From: Rubrivivax sp.
GTDB taxonomy: Bacteria > Pseudomonadota > Gammaproteobacteria > Burkholderiales > Burkholderiaceae_C
Direction of reading: 5' to 3'
DNA length: 64,000 bases
Assembly: GCA_022843905.1 (NCBI GenBank)
Contig: JALHMT010000017.1
Coordinates: 1 to 64,000, forward strand
The notes beneath the pieces are model-generated. The model had not been told where the DNA came from, made no database searches, and saw only the letters and a program-made list of their open reading frames with translations. Both the position numbers and the translations under genes were made by a program. Shown piece by piece: positions 25,489-35,086 of this stretch (its first letter is position 1; each line of letters begins with the position of its first letter).

Positions 25489-26457
25489 ATGAAGAAGCTG
25501 ATCATCGCCCTCGCCGCCACCGCCATGGCCGGCACCGCCGCGGCCTGGCCCACCAAGCCCGTCACCATCGTCGTCCCCTTTGCTGCCGGCGGCCCGACCG
25601 ACAAGGTGGCACGCGACTTCGCTGAAGCCTTGCGCAAGCCGCTGGGCGGGGCGACGATCGTCATCGAGAACGTCGGCGGTGCCGGCGGCACCCTGGGCGC
25701 GGCCAAGGTCGCCAAGGCAACACCCGATGGCCACACGCTGCTGCTGTTCCACATCGGCATGTCAACCACGCCGACCATGTACCGCAAGCCTGGATTCGAT
25801 GCACTGAACGACTTCGAGTACCTGGGCATGATCAACGATGTGCCGATGACGCTGGTCGGCCGCTCGACGCTGCCGGCAAACAATTACACCGAGTTGGTCA
25901 AATGGCTGAACGACAACAAGGGCAAGGTGAACCTGGCCAACGCCGGCCAAGGTTCGGCTTCGCACCTTTGCGGCCTGATGTTCCAGAGCAGCGTCAAGAT
26001 CGACATGACCACGGTGCCGTACAAAGGCACCGCTCCGGCCATGACCGACCTGCTCGGCGGACAGGTCGACATCATGTGCGACCAGACGACCAACACCACG
26101 TCGCAGATCGAGGCGGGCAAGATCAAGGCCTATGCAGTCAGCACCACCAAGCGCGTGATGACGCCCGTGCTGGGCAAGCTGCCGACGCTGGACGAGTCCG
26201 GCCTGAAGGGCTTCAACGTCAGCATCTGGCACGGTCTGTATGCACCCAAGGGCACGCCCAAGCCGGTGCTGGACCAGATCAACGCGGCCCTCAAGGAGGC
26301 CCTGAAGGACCCCGAGTTCATGAAGCGACAGGAAGCACTGGGCGCCGTGGTCGTCACCGACAACCGCACCACCCCGGCCGAGCACAAGAAGTTCGTTGCG
26401 GCAGAAATCGAGAAGTGGGGCGCCGTCATCAAGGCCGCTGGACAGTACGCAGACTGA
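25489..26457 (+). CDS. Bug/TctC-family periplasmic binding protein
   Basis: 322 residues with a signal peptide ending AAA at about residue 19, followed by the family start WPTKPVTIVVPFAAGGPTDKV. Other conserved points are VENVGGAGGTLG-like VIENVGGAGG, the PDGHTLLL turn, and VPYKGTAPAMTDLLGGQVD. Bug proteins bind carboxylates or amides and are greatly expanded as orphans in Bordetella, Comamonadaceae and relatives. No TctA/TctB membrane genes are adjacent, so it either serves a distant TTT permease or acts as a sensor. The preceding 154 bases are non-coding. A strong hairpin terminator follows 72 bases after its stop. Confidence 0.9.
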   Translation: MKKLIIALAATAMAGTAAAWPTKPVTIVVPFAAGGPTDKVARDFAEALRKPLGGATIVIENVGGAGGTLGAAKVAKATPDGHTLLLFHIGMSTTPTMYRKPGFDALNDFEYLGMINDVPMTLVGRSTLPANNYTELVKWLNDNKGKVNLANAGQGSASHLCGLMFQSSVKIDMTTVPYKGTAPAMTDLLGGQVDIMCDQTTNTTSQIEAGKIKAYAVSTTKRVMTPVLGKLPTLDESGLKGFNVSIWHGLYAPKGTPKPVLDQINAALKEALKDPEFMKRQEALGAVVVTDNRTTPAEHKKFVAAEIEKWGAVIKAAGQYAD

Positions 26458-26499
26458 CAGACATCGACCGATGACCCGGACCCGCGGACGGCGCAGCGC

Positions 26500-26952
26500 G
26501 TGAGCACGTGCCCGCCCCGGGATCCACGACAGGCCGCTGCGAGCGGCCTGTTTCTATTGGCTGGCCTGCCCTGCCCGCTGCGCTTGGTGGACAGCGTCAC
26601 CGAAGCCGTGGACGACGGCGCCGGTCAGGTGCTGGTGACGGGCTCGCATGGCGGGTTGAGCGCAGGCCGCTTCGCTCTGCAGGCGCGCCCGGCCCTGGCC
26701 GTGTTCAACGATGCCGGCGTCGGCCTGGAAGCAGCGGGCATCGCCAGCCTGCCCCTGCTCGAAGCCGCGGGCATTGCGGCTTGCACGGTATCGCATGACA
26801 GCGCGCGCATCGGCGAGGCCGCGTCGACGCTGGCCGGTGGCGTGGTCTCACACGCCAACCTGCAAGCAGCAGCCCTCGGGCTGAAGCCCGGCACCGTACT
26901 GGCCGACTGGCTCAGCGGATGTGCAGCGGAATCGTCACCGGGCCGTCGTTGA
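26500..26952 (+). CDS. uncharacterised protein, start uncertain
   Basis: The open frame runs from GTG 26500 (150 residues). A perfect terminator hairpin at 26530-26550 lies inside its first 17 codons, so the true start is probably later, for instance GTG 26587 ([13 protein letters not shown], about 121 residues). The body is a small alpha/beta protein rich in Gly and Ala: [13 protein letters not shown], then [20 protein letters not shown], then [13 protein letters not shown]. This pattern recurs in my memory as a conserved hypothetical family of beta-proteobacteria, but I cannot name it. The 3' end overlaps the convergent dtd gene by 41 bases. Confidence 0.6.
   Translation: MSTCPPRDPRQAAASGLFLLAGLPCPLRLVDSVTEAVDDGAGQVLVTGSHGGLSAGRFALQARPALAVFNDAGVGLEAAGIASLPLLEAAGIAACTVSHDSARIGEAASTLAGGVVSHANLQAAALGLKPGTVLADWLSGCAAESSPGRR
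26530..26550 (+). terminator. intrinsic terminator after the Bug gene
   Basis: CAGGCCGCT-GCG-AGCGGCCTG is a perfect 9-bp stem with a three-base loop, followed by TTTCT. It lies 72 bases past the Bug-protein stop and within the 5' end of the next open frame. Confidence 0.75.
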
Positions 26953-27352
26953 CCAGCATCACCTGCATGTCGGCGCCGAATCGACCGCATTGCACCAGCG
27001 GGTGCCGGGCACGGGCCATCTGCACCACGGCGTCGTAGAGCCGCTCGCCTTGCGCTGCCGGCGCGGCACCGGTGAAGCTCGGTCGATTGCCACCCGCCGT
27101 TTCAGCGGCGAGCGTGAACTGCGATACGAGCAGCAGCCCGCCCTGCACTTCGGTCACGCTGCGATTCATCTTGCCGGCATCGTCGGCGAAGACGCGCAGC
27201 TTCAACAGCTTGTCGACGAACCTCTGCGCGTGGACCTCCGTGTCGATCGGTTCGGCGCACACCAGGACCAGCAGGCCCGGGCCGATCTCGCCCACGGTCT
27301 CGCCGGCCACGCTCACCCGCGCTTGCGACACTCGCTGCAGCAGTCCGATCAT
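26912..27352 (-). CDS. dtd: D-aminoacyl-tRNA deacylase
   Basis: 146 residues, the standard length. DTD hydrolyses D-amino acids (and Gly mischarged on tRNA-Ala) from tRNA in the cytoplasm. The family motifs are complete: [15 protein letters not shown] at the N-terminus, [12 protein letters not shown] (SQFTL motif, catalytic Thr) and [10 protein letters not shown] near the C-terminus (the NxGPVT chirality-filter motif). It is followed on the same strand by the CDF transporter after a 106-base... shorter gap of 15 bases upstream side, so the order on the minus strand is tyrS, CDF, dtd. The 3' end overlaps the convergent unknown gene. Confidence 0.95.
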   Translation of the reverse strand: MIGLLQRVSQARVSVAGETVGEIGPGLLVLVCAEPIDTEVHAQRFVDKLLKLRVFADDAGKMNRSVTEVQGGLLLVSQFTLAAETAGGNRPSFTGAAPAAQGERLYDAVVQMARARHPLVQCGRFGADMQVMLVNDGPVTIPLHIR

Positions 27353-27367
27353 CTTGCGGCTCCGGCG

Positions 27368-28261
27368 TCAGAGAAGATCCTTGACGTCGTCGAAGTGCGC
27401 CTCGACGTTCATCGGCAAGAGCTGGATGGAAGCGCGCAGCCCCGGCACCGCGCTCATCAAGGCCTGCTCGACCGAGGTGCGAACGGCGGCGGCGCGACCC
27501 AGGGTCCAGCTCGACGGCATGTGCATGTGCAGGTCGACGAAGCGACGCTGTCCGGCGCGGCGCGTGGTGACGTGGTCGAAGCGCAAGGTGTTGGCGCTGG
27601 CAAAGCTGTCCAGCGTTTTCTGGATCTCGAGCACCACGTCGGGCTCCAGCGCCTGGTCCATCAAGCCATCGGCCGATCGCCGCACCAGCGAAGCCCCGGC
27701 GCGCAGGATGTTGAGTGCCACGACGATGGCGATCACCGGGTCGAGCCAGAGCCAGCCGGTGGCCATCACGGCGCCCAGACCGATCACGACACCGGCCGAC
27801 GTCCAGACGTCTGTGAACAGGTGCTTCGCGTCGGCCTCCAGGGCCATCGAGCGATGCGCGCGGGCCTTGCGCAGCATGGCCACGGCCAGGGCCGCATTCA
27901 ACATCGAACTGACGACGCTCAGCGCCACGCCCCAGCCCACCGACTCCAGGGGCTGTGGGTTCAACAGACGGTCCACCGCGGCCCAGATGATGCCCATGGC
28001 GGCCACGAAGATCAGCACGCCCTCGAAGCCACTGGAGAAGTACTCGGCCTTGTGGTGGCCGTAAGGGTGGTCGTCGTCCGGCGGTCGCGCTGCGATGGTC
28101 ACCATGGCCAGAGCGAACATGGCACCGGCCAGGTTCACCAGCGATTCCATCGCATCAGACAAAAGGCTCACGGAACCGCTGATCCACCAGGCTCCGGTCT
28201 TCAACGCGATGGTGGCCAGTGCCACTGCGATCGACAGCTTCAGATAGGCACTGACCTGCAT
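27368..28261 (-). CDS. cation diffusion facilitator (CDF) family transporter
   Basis: 297 residues with six membrane segments in the first 200 and a cytoplasmic C-terminal domain. The metal site in helix 5 is HLFTD (HxxxD). In helix 2 the counterpart reads SDAMESLVN, a variant common in one CDF branch, so the metal (Zn, Fe, Co or Mn) cannot be fixed. The HPYGHHKAEYFSSG loop is the usual cytoplasmic histidine motif. CDF proteins export divalent metals by proton antiport. The C-terminal domain carries RRFVDLHMHMPSSWTL. It sits between tyrS and dtd on the same strand with short spacers (29 and 15 bases), so it may be co-transcribed with them. Confidence 0.9.
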   Translation of the reverse strand: MQVSAYLKLSIAVALATIALKTGAWWISGSVSLLSDAMESLVNLAGAMFALAMVTIAARPPDDDHPYGHHKAEYFSSGFEGVLIFVAAMGIIWAAVDRLLNPQPLESVGWGVALSVVSSMLNAALAVAMLRKARAHRSMALEADAKHLFTDVWTSAGVVIGLGAVMATGWLWLDPVIAIVVALNILRAGASLVRRSADGLMDQALEPDVVLEIQKTLDSFASANTLRFDHVTTRRAGQRRFVDLHMHMPSSWTLGRAAAVRTSVEQALMSAVPGLRASIQLLPMNVEAHFDDVKDLL

Positions 28262-28290
28262 GCTGTCGCCCGTGCCGGGATCCGTCGCGG

Positions 28291-29517
28291 TCAGACCGCC
28301 AAGGTCACCCGTGCGAACTTGCGCTTGCCCACCTGGAGCACATAGACGCCTGCGGGCAGCTTCAGGCCCTTGTCGCTGATGGCCGTGCCATCGACGCGCA
28401 CGCCGCCCTGCTCGACCATGCGAAGCGCTTCGCTCGTCGACGGCACCAATCCGGCCTGCTTGAGCACCGCACCGATGGCCAGCGGGGCACCGTCCAGCGA
28501 ATGCTCGGGGATGACATCGGGCACCCCTCCGGCGGCACGGCGCTGGAAGTCCTCTTCGGCAGCGTCGGCAGCGGCGCGGCTGTGGAAGCGGGCGGTGATC
28601 TCCTTGGCCAGCATCACCTTGGCGTCCTTCGGGTTGCGGCCCTGCTCGACCTCACGCCTGAGTGCCGACACGTCGGTCTCGGGGCGGAACGACAGCAGCG
28701 TGAAGTAGCGCCACATCAGGGTATCGCTGACCGACAGCAGCTTGGCGAACATGGTGTTGGCCGGCTCGGTGATGCCGATGTAGTTGCCCTTGCTCTTGGA
28801 CATCTTCTCCACACCGTCGAGGCCTTCGAGGAGGGGCATCGTAAGCACACACTGCGGCTCCTGCCCGTATTCGGCTTGAAGTGCCCGCCCCACCAGCAGA
28901 TTGAACTTCTGGTCGGTGCCGCCCAGTTCCAGATCGCTCTTCAGTGCCACGGAGTCGTAGCCCTGCATCAGCGGATAGAGAAACTCATGCACGGAGATCG
29001 GTGTGTTGCTGGCGTAGCGCCTGGCAAAGTCGTCGCGCTCCATCATGCGCGCCACCGTGTAGCGCGCGGCCAGCTGGATCATGCCGCGAGCACCCAGTGG
29101 ATCGCTCCACTCGCTGTTGTAGCGGACCTCGGCACGCTCGATGTCCAGCACGAGGCTGATCTGGTCGAAGTAGGTCCTGGCGTTGGCTTCGATCTGCTCG
29201 CGCGTCAGCGGCGGCCGCGTGCTGTTGCGGCCGGAAGGGTCGCCGATCATGGATGTGAAGTCCCCGATCAGCGGGATGACCGTGTGGCCGAGGTCCTGCA
29301 ACTGGCGCAGCTTGTTGAAGACCACGGTATGGCCCAGGTGCAGGTCAGGCGCGGTCGGGTCGAGACCGAACTTGATGCGCAAGGGCTGGCCGGTGGCCTC
29401 GGAGCGGGCCAGCTTCTTCAGCCAGTCTGCTTCAGGCAGCAGTTCGACCGAGCCGCGCTGGGAGACGGCGAGAGCTTCTCGCACGCGATCGGAGATCGGA
29501 TGGGTGGATTCGGTCAT
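28291..29517 (-). CDS. tyrS: tyrosyl-tRNA synthetase
   Basis: 408 residues from ATG 29517. A class I synthetase that charges tRNA-Tyr. The HIGH-type signature is [13 protein letters not shown] and the KMSKS loop is present as EKMSKSKGN. The C-terminal S4 RNA-binding domain (about 345-408) includes [20 protein letters not shown]. The HLGHT form and length match the TyrZ-type subgroup common in beta- and gamma-proteobacteria. A longer upstream frame exists but would add 57 residues that are not part of the family. The gene diverges from the M23 peptidase with a 149-base spacer. Confidence 0.95.
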   Translation of the reverse strand: MTESTHPISDRVREALAVSQRGSVELLPEADWLKKLARSEATGQPLRIKFGLDPTAPDLHLGHTVVFNKLRQLQDLGHTVIPLIGDFTSMIGDPSGRNSTRPPLTREQIEANARTYFDQISLVLDIERAEVRYNSEWSDPLGARGMIQLAARYTVARMMERDDFARRYASNTPISVHEFLYPLMQGYDSVALKSDLELGGTDQKFNLLVGRALQAEYGQEPQCVLTMPLLEGLDGVEKMSKSKGNYIGITEPANTMFAKLLSVSDTLMWRYFTLLSFRPETDVSALRREVEQGRNPKDAKVMLAKEITARFHSRAAADAAEEDFQRRAAGGVPDVIPEHSLDGAPLAIGAVLKQAGLVPSTSEALRMVEQGGVRVDGTAISDKGLKLPAGVYVLQVGKRKFARVTLAV

Positions 29518-29666
29518 GAAGCGCGCGCTGTCTCTATGGGTAAATTGGCTGTCCGACCGGGTTGGCTTGGATATACTGCCACTCCCGGCGCGCGCCTGAG
29601 CCCGTCGGTGCATCGTCCGCCCTCGGGTCGGGCAGATTCTAGTGGACGGTCCCTTGCGATCTTCGC

Positions 29667-31103
29667 GTGGACCGCGATCGCAACCCAAGCGTCGCCTCGG
29701 ACACGAAGTCGCGCCCTACTGCCCCTCCTGCGTTGGAACGATTCCTCAAGCTTCATCTCGATCGCGCTCAGCGTCTGGCCCATCACCATCGCCGCAAGCT
29801 CGTGGCCGCGGTCGTGTTCGGACTGGGAGGGTTCGGCGTCACTGCCTTCGGCATCGCGCCTCTCATGCCCGACGCCTCCGAGATCCCGCAGCGCTGGGTG
29901 ACGGAATCCGTGCAAACCGACGACCTGTCGGCCCAGATCACTGCCTTGTCAGACCAGAACATCAGCCTGTGGCAAGGCGATACCTCGCGCGGCGGCGAGA
30001 CGGCGGAGTCGCTGTTGCGCCGGCTCGGCGTGAACGACCCGAAGGCCGCTGCCTTCATCCGCAGTGACAGCACAGCCCGCCGCCTGCTTCAGGGGCGCGG
30101 CAAGATGCTTCAGGCACGCATCGCCGACGACGGTTCCCTGCTCGAACTGGTCGCACGCTACCCCGCCGAGACCGCCGAGTTGGCGAAGACTCACTTCTCT
30201 CGCATGACGGTCTCGCGTCTGGGCGCGACCTGGTCCGTGAAGGTCGAGCAGGCTCGCCTCGAAGCCCAGATCCGCATGTCCAGCGGCGTGATCCGCAGTT
30301 CGCTCTTTGCCGCCACCGACGAAGCGCGCCTGCCCGACGCGGTGGCCATGCAGATCGCCGAGATATTCGCCACCGACATCGACTTTCACCGGGAACTCCG
30401 CAAGGGCGACACCTTCAGCGTCGTCTATGAAGCCTTGTCGGCTGACGGCGAACCGGTGTCCTGGAATGAGGGCGCGGGCCGCGTGCTGGCTGCCGAGTTC
30501 GTCAACGCCCGCAAGCCCCATCACGCCCTGCTGTTCGAGGGCTCCGCCACCGAACGACCCGCCTACTACGGCCTCGACGGGATGAGCCGTCGACGCGCGT
30601 TCCTGGCGAGCCCGATGGAGTTCTCGCGCGTCACGTCCGGTTTTGCCGCTCGCTTCCATCCGATCCTCAAGACCTGGCGCAAGCACCTGGGTGTCGACTA
30701 CGCAGCCCCGATCGGCACACCGGTGCGAAGCGTGGGTGAAGGCGTCGTCGACTTCGCAGGCTGGCAGAACGGATATGGCAAGGTGGTCGAGATTCGCCAC
30801 AGCAACGAACGCACCACCTTGTATGCGCACCTGAACGACATGCACGTGCGCAAGGGTGAGCGTGTCTCGCAAGGTCAGCACATCGGTGACGTCGGCGTCA
30901 CCGGCTGGACCACCGGGCCGCACCTGCACTTCGAGTTCCGCGTTGCAGGCGAGCACCAGGATCCGCTCATTCTGGCCAAGGCTTCCGAGCAGCAGCAGCT
31001 CGATCCGAACGCCCGCGCCGCATTCGCGCAACGGGCCCAGACGCTGCAGGCCAAGCTGGACATCGCAGAGTCCATGGCGGGCGTTCGCATCCGCGCCGAG
31101 TAG
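29667..31103 (+). CDS. M23-family peptidoglycan endopeptidase (MepM-like)
   Basis: 478 residues, GTG start. One N-terminal membrane segment (about 44-66) anchors it in the inner membrane with a periplasmic body. The middle (about 90-300) has an OapA/LysM-like region typical of MepM relatives. The C-terminal M23 domain has zinc ligands in HLGVDYAAP and HLHFEF, with [11 protein letters not shown] and YAHLN between. Such enzymes cut peptide crosslinks to allow wall growth. The gene is followed by anmK after 32 bases, and a bactofilin gene lies 1.6 kb away. M23/bactofilin pairs shape the wall in several bacteria, which makes a functional link plausible. Confidence 0.9.
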   Translation: MDRDRNPSVASDTKSRPTAPPALERFLKLHLDRAQRLAHHHRRKLVAAVVFGLGGFGVTAFGIAPLMPDASEIPQRWVTESVQTDDLSAQITALSDQNISLWQGDTSRGGETAESLLRRLGVNDPKAAAFIRSDSTARRLLQGRGKMLQARIADDGSLLELVARYPAETAELAKTHFSRMTVSRLGATWSVKVEQARLEAQIRMSSGVIRSSLFAATDEARLPDAVAMQIAEIFATDIDFHRELRKGDTFSVVYEALSADGEPVSWNEGAGRVLAAEFVNARKPHHALLFEGSATERPAYYGLDGMSRRRAFLASPMEFSRVTSGFAARFHPILKTWRKHLGVDYAAPIGTPVRSVGEGVVDFAGWQNGYGKVVEIRHSNERTTLYAHLNDMHVRKGERVSQGQHIGDVGVTGWTTGPHLHFEFRVAGEHQDPLILAKASEQQQLDPNARAAFAQRAQTLQAKLDIAESMAGVRIRAE

Positions 31104-31135
31104 AGCGCCGAGCACTCGCAGCGCCGAAAGCGCAC

Positions 31136-32260
31136 ATGGCGCTTTACATCGGCTTGATGTCAGGCACGTCGCTCGATGGCGTCGATGCCGTGCTGACGGC
31201 GATAGAAGAAGGCCAACCGGGCAGCATCCGCACGCTGGCCCACCAGCACCTGCCGATGCCCGACGCGCTGCGATCGGAGTTGCTGGCCCTCAACCAGCGC
31301 GGCGGCGTCGACGAACTGCACCGGGCGGCATTGGCGTCGAATGCCTTGGCAGTGCTTTACGCTGACGCCGTGCACGCGCTGCTGCAGTCCTGCGGCACGC
31401 CAGTCGATGAGATCCGCGCGCTCGGCGCCCATGGACAGACGGTCCGTCACCAGCCGGGAGCCCACGACGGCACCGGCTATACGATCCAGTTGATCAATGG
31501 CGCCCTGCTGGCCGAGCTCACCCGCATCGACACCATCTGCGACCTGCGGAGTCGCGACGTCGCGGCAGGCGGACAGGGTGCTCCGCTGGTGCCGGGCTTC
31601 CATGCCGCCATGTTCGCCCATCCGACCGAACCGGTAGGCGTGGTCAACATCGGCGGCATCTCGAACATCAGCCTGATCGAAGCGGGCGGCGGCGGGGTAC
31701 GGGGCTTCGATTGCGGTCCAGGCAATGCCCTGATGGACCTGTGGTGCCAACGCCATCGTGGTCAACGCTTCGACGAGCAGGGCTCGTGGGCCGCCACAGG
31801 CGTGGTCGATGAGGCTTTGCTGCAGGCGCTGCTGTCGGAACCCTGGCTGGCACTTCAGCCTCCCAAGAGCACCGGGCGCGATCTGTTCGATGAAAACTGG
31901 CTGCAGGCCAGGCTGGACACCGCGTCTCCCGCCCTGTCGGCCAGGGACACGATGGCCACCCTGACCGAATTCACGGCCAGGTGCATCACCCAGCACCTGG
32001 AACACCATGCTTCGCTGCTGTCCTCTCTGCTGGTGTGCGGAGGCGGCGCGTTCAACGGATATCTGATGAGCCGCTTGCGGGCGCTCAATCCTGGCGTGGT
32101 GCTGGAGACCACGGAAGCGCGCGGCGTGGCGCCTGACCGGGTCGAGGCGCTGGCTTTCGCCTGGCTGGCCGAAGCACTGCTGCAGGGTCGACCCGGAAAC
32201 CTGCCTCAAGTGACCGGGGCTCGGGGACCGCGACTGCTGGGTGCCATCCACAGGGCGTGA
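31136..32260 (+). CDS. anmK: anhydro-N-acetylmuramic acid kinase
   Basis: 374 residues, as expected. The enzyme opens and phosphorylates 1,6-anhydro-MurNAc to MurNAc-6-phosphate in cell-wall recycling, using ATP. Family signatures are LYIGLMSGTSLDGVDAVL at the N-terminus, HGQTVRHQP, VNIGGISNIS, GFDCGPGNALMD and the C-terminal LLVCGGGAFNGYLM. It is translated just after the M23 peptidase on the same strand. AmpD and Mpl, two further recycling enzymes, are encoded elsewhere in the window. The murein-recycling role is well established for the family. Confidence 0.95.
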   Translation: MALYIGLMSGTSLDGVDAVLTAIEEGQPGSIRTLAHQHLPMPDALRSELLALNQRGGVDELHRAALASNALAVLYADAVHALLQSCGTPVDEIRALGAHGQTVRHQPGAHDGTGYTIQLINGALLAELTRIDTICDLRSRDVAAGGQGAPLVPGFHAAMFAHPTEPVGVVNIGGISNISLIEAGGGGVRGFDCGPGNALMDLWCQRHRGQRFDEQGSWAATGVVDEALLQALLSEPWLALQPPKSTGRDLFDENWLQARLDTASPALSARDTMATLTEFTARCITQHLEHHASLLSSLLVCGGGAFNGYLMSRLRALNPGVVLETTEARGVAPDRVEALAFAWLAEALLQGRPGNLPQVTGARGPRLLGAIHRA

Positions 32261-32300
32261 CCGGCCCCGCCGTGCGGCCCCGATACGGCCCCGCAGCCGG

Positions 32301-32675
32301 TCAGGCGGAGAACGACGAACCGCAGCCGCAGGTGGTGGTTGCGTTCGGATTCTTGATCACGAACTGCGCGCCCTGAAGGTCTTCCTTGTAATCGATCTCG
32401 GCACCCATCAGGTACTGCAGGCTCATGGCGTCGATGAGCAGGGTCACTCCATTCTTGGCCATCTGCGTGTCGTCTTCGTTGACGACCTCGTCGAAAGTGA
32501 ATCCGTACTGGAAGCCGGAACAGCCACCGCCCTGCACGAAGACCCGAAGCTTGAGCTCTGGGTTGCCTTCTTCATCGACGAGTTCCTTCACCTTGCCGGC
32601 CGCACTGTCGGTGAAGACCAGCGGAGGGGGCATCACGTCGGCGGGGTTCTGGATGACTTCAGCGAGAGCGTTCAT
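32301..32675 (-). CDS. erpA: iron-sulfur cluster insertion protein ErpA
   Basis: 124 residues. A-type carrier that delivers iron-sulfur clusters to target enzymes such as the isoprenoid enzymes IspG/IspH. The three cluster cysteines are in [10 protein letters not shown] and in [10 protein letters not shown] at the C-terminus. The extended N-terminus ([20 protein letters not shown]) is typical of beta-proteobacterial ErpA. Its position between anmK and the bactofilin gene is conserved in Burkholderiales. It converges with anmK across a 40-base spacer and follows the bactofilin on the same strand by 27 bases. Confidence 0.93.
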   Translation of the reverse strand: MNALAEVIQNPADVMPPPLVFTDSAAGKVKELVDEEGNPELKLRVFVQGGGCSGFQYGFTFDEVVNEDDTQMAKNGVTLLIDAMSLQYLMGAEIDYKEDLQGAQFVIKNPNATTTCGCGSSFSA

Positions 32676-32702
32676 GGAGACTCCTGGTATTCGGCAGGTG
32701 GT

Positions 32703-33101
32703 TCACGCCTCGTTGGAGGCCGCGAGTTTGAGGGTTGGCTTTTCCGTCGACTTGAGCGGCTTCAGCTCGCCGTCGACCAAGGCACCTTGATGCATTTCCA
32801 GTAATTCGTATCGAATGTCACCCGTCACACGCGCCCTGGGCTGCAGCTCAAGAACTTCATCCGAGACGATCGGCCCGTGGACTTCACCGTTGATGATCAC
32901 ATGGCCTGCCCTGACCTTGCCATAGACGCGGGCTTTTTCGCTGATGACCACGATGCTCGGACCGTCGTTGACGGCCGTCACGTCGCCATGAACCTCGCCA
33001 TCGATGCGCAAACCGTCAGAGAACTGCACCTCGCCACGGACGACCATGCCTTCGCCGACCAGACCGCGGATCGGCGGCGGCTTTTTCTTGCCCAACCACA
33101 T
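32703..33101 (-). CDS. bactofilin (polymer-forming cytoskeletal protein)
   Basis: 132 residues from ATG 33101, which has GAGGAG seven bases upstream (a GTG at 33116 is a worse choice). The whole protein is a DUF583 right-handed beta-helix with regular turns: VVRGEVQFSDGLRIDGEVHG, VISEKARVYGKVRAGHVIIN, VLELQPRARVTGDIRYE. Bactofilins polymerise without nucleotide and organise cell-wall enzymes, often an M23 peptidase. A short basic N-terminal tail and a C-terminal tail flank the core. The M23 gene nearby makes it a candidate partner. The next gene upstream is the DUF6776 membrane protein. Confidence 0.92.
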   Translation of the reverse strand: MWLGKKKPPPIRGLVGEGMVVRGEVQFSDGLRIDGEVHGDVTAVNDGPSIVVISEKARVYGKVRAGHVIINGEVHGPIVSDEVLELQPRARVTGDIRYELLEMHQGALVDGELKPLKSTEKPTLKLAASNEA

Positions 33102-33131
33102 TCGATGACTCCTCACGCGCAGAAGCTGCGC

Positions 33132-33839
33132 TCACATCTTCAGCATCTGGCTCGCTCTGACGGCGCCTTGCTGGTCGGTGATCCTCGCCTGCACGCCTTT
33201 TAGCACGACCTCGGGGGGGTGGTCGATGCTGCCTTCCAGGCGCAAGTACTGGCGGAACTTGATCGATCGAGCGCCGCCCGGCAGGTTCTGGGTCCAGGGG
33301 CGGCCATCCAGGGTGCCGGTCAACACCATGTCGTATCGGCCAACGAATTCGGCCACGGCCTTGGCTGGCTGCATGGCCAGCAATTGGAACTGCAATTGTC
33401 CCGGCGCCTGGGAATGGGCCTGCAAGCCGCGGAGTTGCACCCCCTCCCCGGCCAGAGGCAGGAGGTTCTCGAAGAATCCCAGGTCCGCCTGCAGTCTCTC
33501 GCGTTCGGCCTCGAGTTGGCGCAGCTGCGACGCCAGCCGTTCCTGGGCCGCACGTTCGGTCTTGACCAGGCTCTCCGAGGTGTTGGCGATCGCCTGGGCC
33601 TTGGCCCCGTCGGCCCTCAGTTGCTGCACTTCGGCGCGCAACTGAATGAGCTCGCTCTTGGAAACACGGTCCAGACCCGCGATTTCCTTGCCGAACTCGA
33701 AGGCCCACAAGGCCGCGGCTGCAGAGAACCCCAGCACGATGGCCACCGCGGCCCAGCGCAGCGGCCAGGGCAGGTGGCTGCGAACGATGACACGCGGAGC
33801 ACTGATGGACAGGCGCCGACGCAGCAGCTTCCAACGCAT
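33132..33839 (-). CDS. DUF6776-like single-pass membrane protein
   Basis: 235 residues from ATG 33839. One membrane helix at about 28-50, then a long coiled coil (about 60-125: ELIQLRAEVQQLRADGAKAQ, then ERAAQERLASQLRQLEAERE), then a C-terminal beta-rich region. The layout matches the DUF6776 proteins seen beside bactofilin genes in Burkholderiales. These have no established function. The topology resembles proteins of type IV pilus or division assemblies (PilN/PilO-like C-terminal fold), so a scaffold role near the bactofilin is possible. It ends 30 bases before the bactofilin start, suggesting co-transcription. Confidence 0.75.
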   Translation of the reverse strand: MRWKLLRRRLSISAPRVIVRSHLPWPLRWAAVAIVLGFSAAAALWAFEFGKEIAGLDRVSKSELIQLRAEVQQLRADGAKAQAIANTSESLVKTERAAQERLASQLRQLEAERERLQADLGFFENLLPLAGEGVQLRGLQAHSQAPGQLQFQLLAMQPAKAVAEFVGRYDMVLTGTLDGRPWTQNLPGGARSIKFRQYLRLEGSIDHPPEVVLKGVQARITDQQGAVRASQMLKM

Positions 33840-33953
33840 GGCGGGTGCAGCCGGGGCCCGAAGTGGAATGCAGGCAGCGGACCAGGCCACCGCGTCTGCC
33901 CGACTTCGGCGCCAGGCCAGGCGCCTGGGCGCCAGACCCGACGACCGGCCGGA

Positions 33954-34346
33954 TCAGCGCTTGCTGAACTGCTTGCGGCGACGGGCGCCGTGCAGACCGA
34001 CCTTCTTGCGCTCGACTTCACGCGCGTCGCGCGTCACGAAGCCGGCACGGCTCAGGTCGGGCTTCAGGGCCGCGTCATAGTCGATCAGCGCACGCGTGAT
34101 GCCGTGACGCACGGCACCGGCCTGGCCGGACTCGCCGCCCCCGTGCACGTTGATCTTGATGTCGAAGGCGCCGTCGTTGGCCGTCAGCAGCAGCGGCTGC
34201 TTGACGATCATGATCGACGTCTGGCGACCGAAGTAGGCGTCGATCGTCTTGCCGTTGATCACGATCTGGCCCGTGCCACGCTTCATGAACACCCGTGCCA
34301 CCGATGACTTGCGGCGGCCCGTGCCGTAGTTCCAATTTCCGATCAT
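33954..34346 (-). CDS. rpsI: 30S ribosomal protein S9
   Basis: 130 residues from ATG 34346. N-terminal [15 protein letters not shown] and C-terminal [14 protein letters not shown] are the diagnostic ends; the C-terminal SKR tail reaches the P-site tRNA. It follows rplM by 10 bases in the universal L13-S9 operon and is transcribed from the promoter upstream of rplM. The stop is followed by about 110 bases before the DUF6776 gene. Confidence 0.98.
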   Translation of the reverse strand: MIGNWNYGTGRRKSSVARVFMKRGTGQIVINGKTIDAYFGRQTSIMIVKQPLLLTANDGAFDIKINVHGGGESGQAGAVRHGITRALIDYDAALKPDLSRAGFVTRDAREVERKKVGLHGARRRKQFSKR

Positions 34347-34356
34347 CACCGTGTCC

Positions 34357-34785
34357 TCAGAGTTCGAGCGGCTTGGGCTGCTGCGCGGTGTGCGGGTGCG
34401 TGGCACCAGCGTAGACCTTCAGCTTCTTGATCATCGCGTAACCGAGCGGGCCCTTGGGCAGCATGCCCTTGACGGCCTTCTCGATCGCACGGCCGGGGTG
34501 GCGTGCCTGCATGTCCTTGAACGCGGTGGCGTAGATGCCGCCCGGGTACCCGGAATGTCGGTAGTACACCTTGTCGGTGGCTTTGGCCCCGGTGACGCGG
34601 ATCTTTTCCGCGTTGACGATGACAATGAAATCACCGGTGTCGACGTGAGGCGTGTAGATGGCCTTGTGCTTGCCGCGCAAACGGAGTGCCACTTCGCTGG
34701 CAACACGTCCGAGCACCTTGTCGGTGGCGTCAATCACAAACCACTCGTGCTTCACCTCGGCCGGCTTGGCGCTGAAGGTCTTCAT
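34357..34785 (-). CDS. rplM: 50S ribosomal protein L13
   Basis: 142 residues, the usual length. Conserved [20 protein letters not shown], then [20 protein letters not shown] and [20 protein letters not shown] are all present. L13 is an early 23S rRNA-binding protein and precedes S9 in all bacteria. In several bacteria it represses its own operon through the mRNA leader. Here about 295 bases of untranslated leader separate the likely promoter from the start codon, leaving room for such a control element. Confidence 0.98.
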   Translation of the reverse strand: MKTFSAKPAEVKHEWFVIDATDKVLGRVASEVALRLRGKHKAIYTPHVDTGDFIVIVNAEKIRVTGAKATDKVYYRHSGYPGGIYATAFKDMQARHPGRAIEKAVKGMLPKGPLGYAMIKKLKVYAGATHPHTAQQPKPLEL

Positions 34786-35052
34786 GAGGGTCTTTCTGGT
34801 TGCGGAGCCAAAGGACGGATCGCGCCGGCCTGGCCCCATTAAAACGGCAGACGATCGCTGGCTGACGCCATCGAAAAGACTGCCCGCAGTGCCCGCCTGA
34901 AAGCTTCGGTACCGCTTGTCGGGGCGGCCTCTCGGCGTTTCAGTGTTTCGGCTCGTCATGCAGTGCGTGCATGGCTGGCCCATCAGCGGACGTCTCGAAC
35001 CTGACCTGTGCCTGGACGCGATGCCCCAGCACAGTGTTGTTCAAGTCGGGCA

Positions 35053-35068
35053 GCAGGGTTCCCCCTGC
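35053..35068 (-). promoter_or_regulatory. first hairpin of the rplM leader
   Basis: On the minus strand, GCAGGG-GGAA-CCCTGC, a GNRA-like tetraloop stem that would begin about 12 nucleotides after the transcription start. It is a candidate part of an L13 autoregulatory leader or a stabilising 5' stem. Confidence 0.4.
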
Positions 35069-35086
35069 CATCACGGGGAGCCGAAG

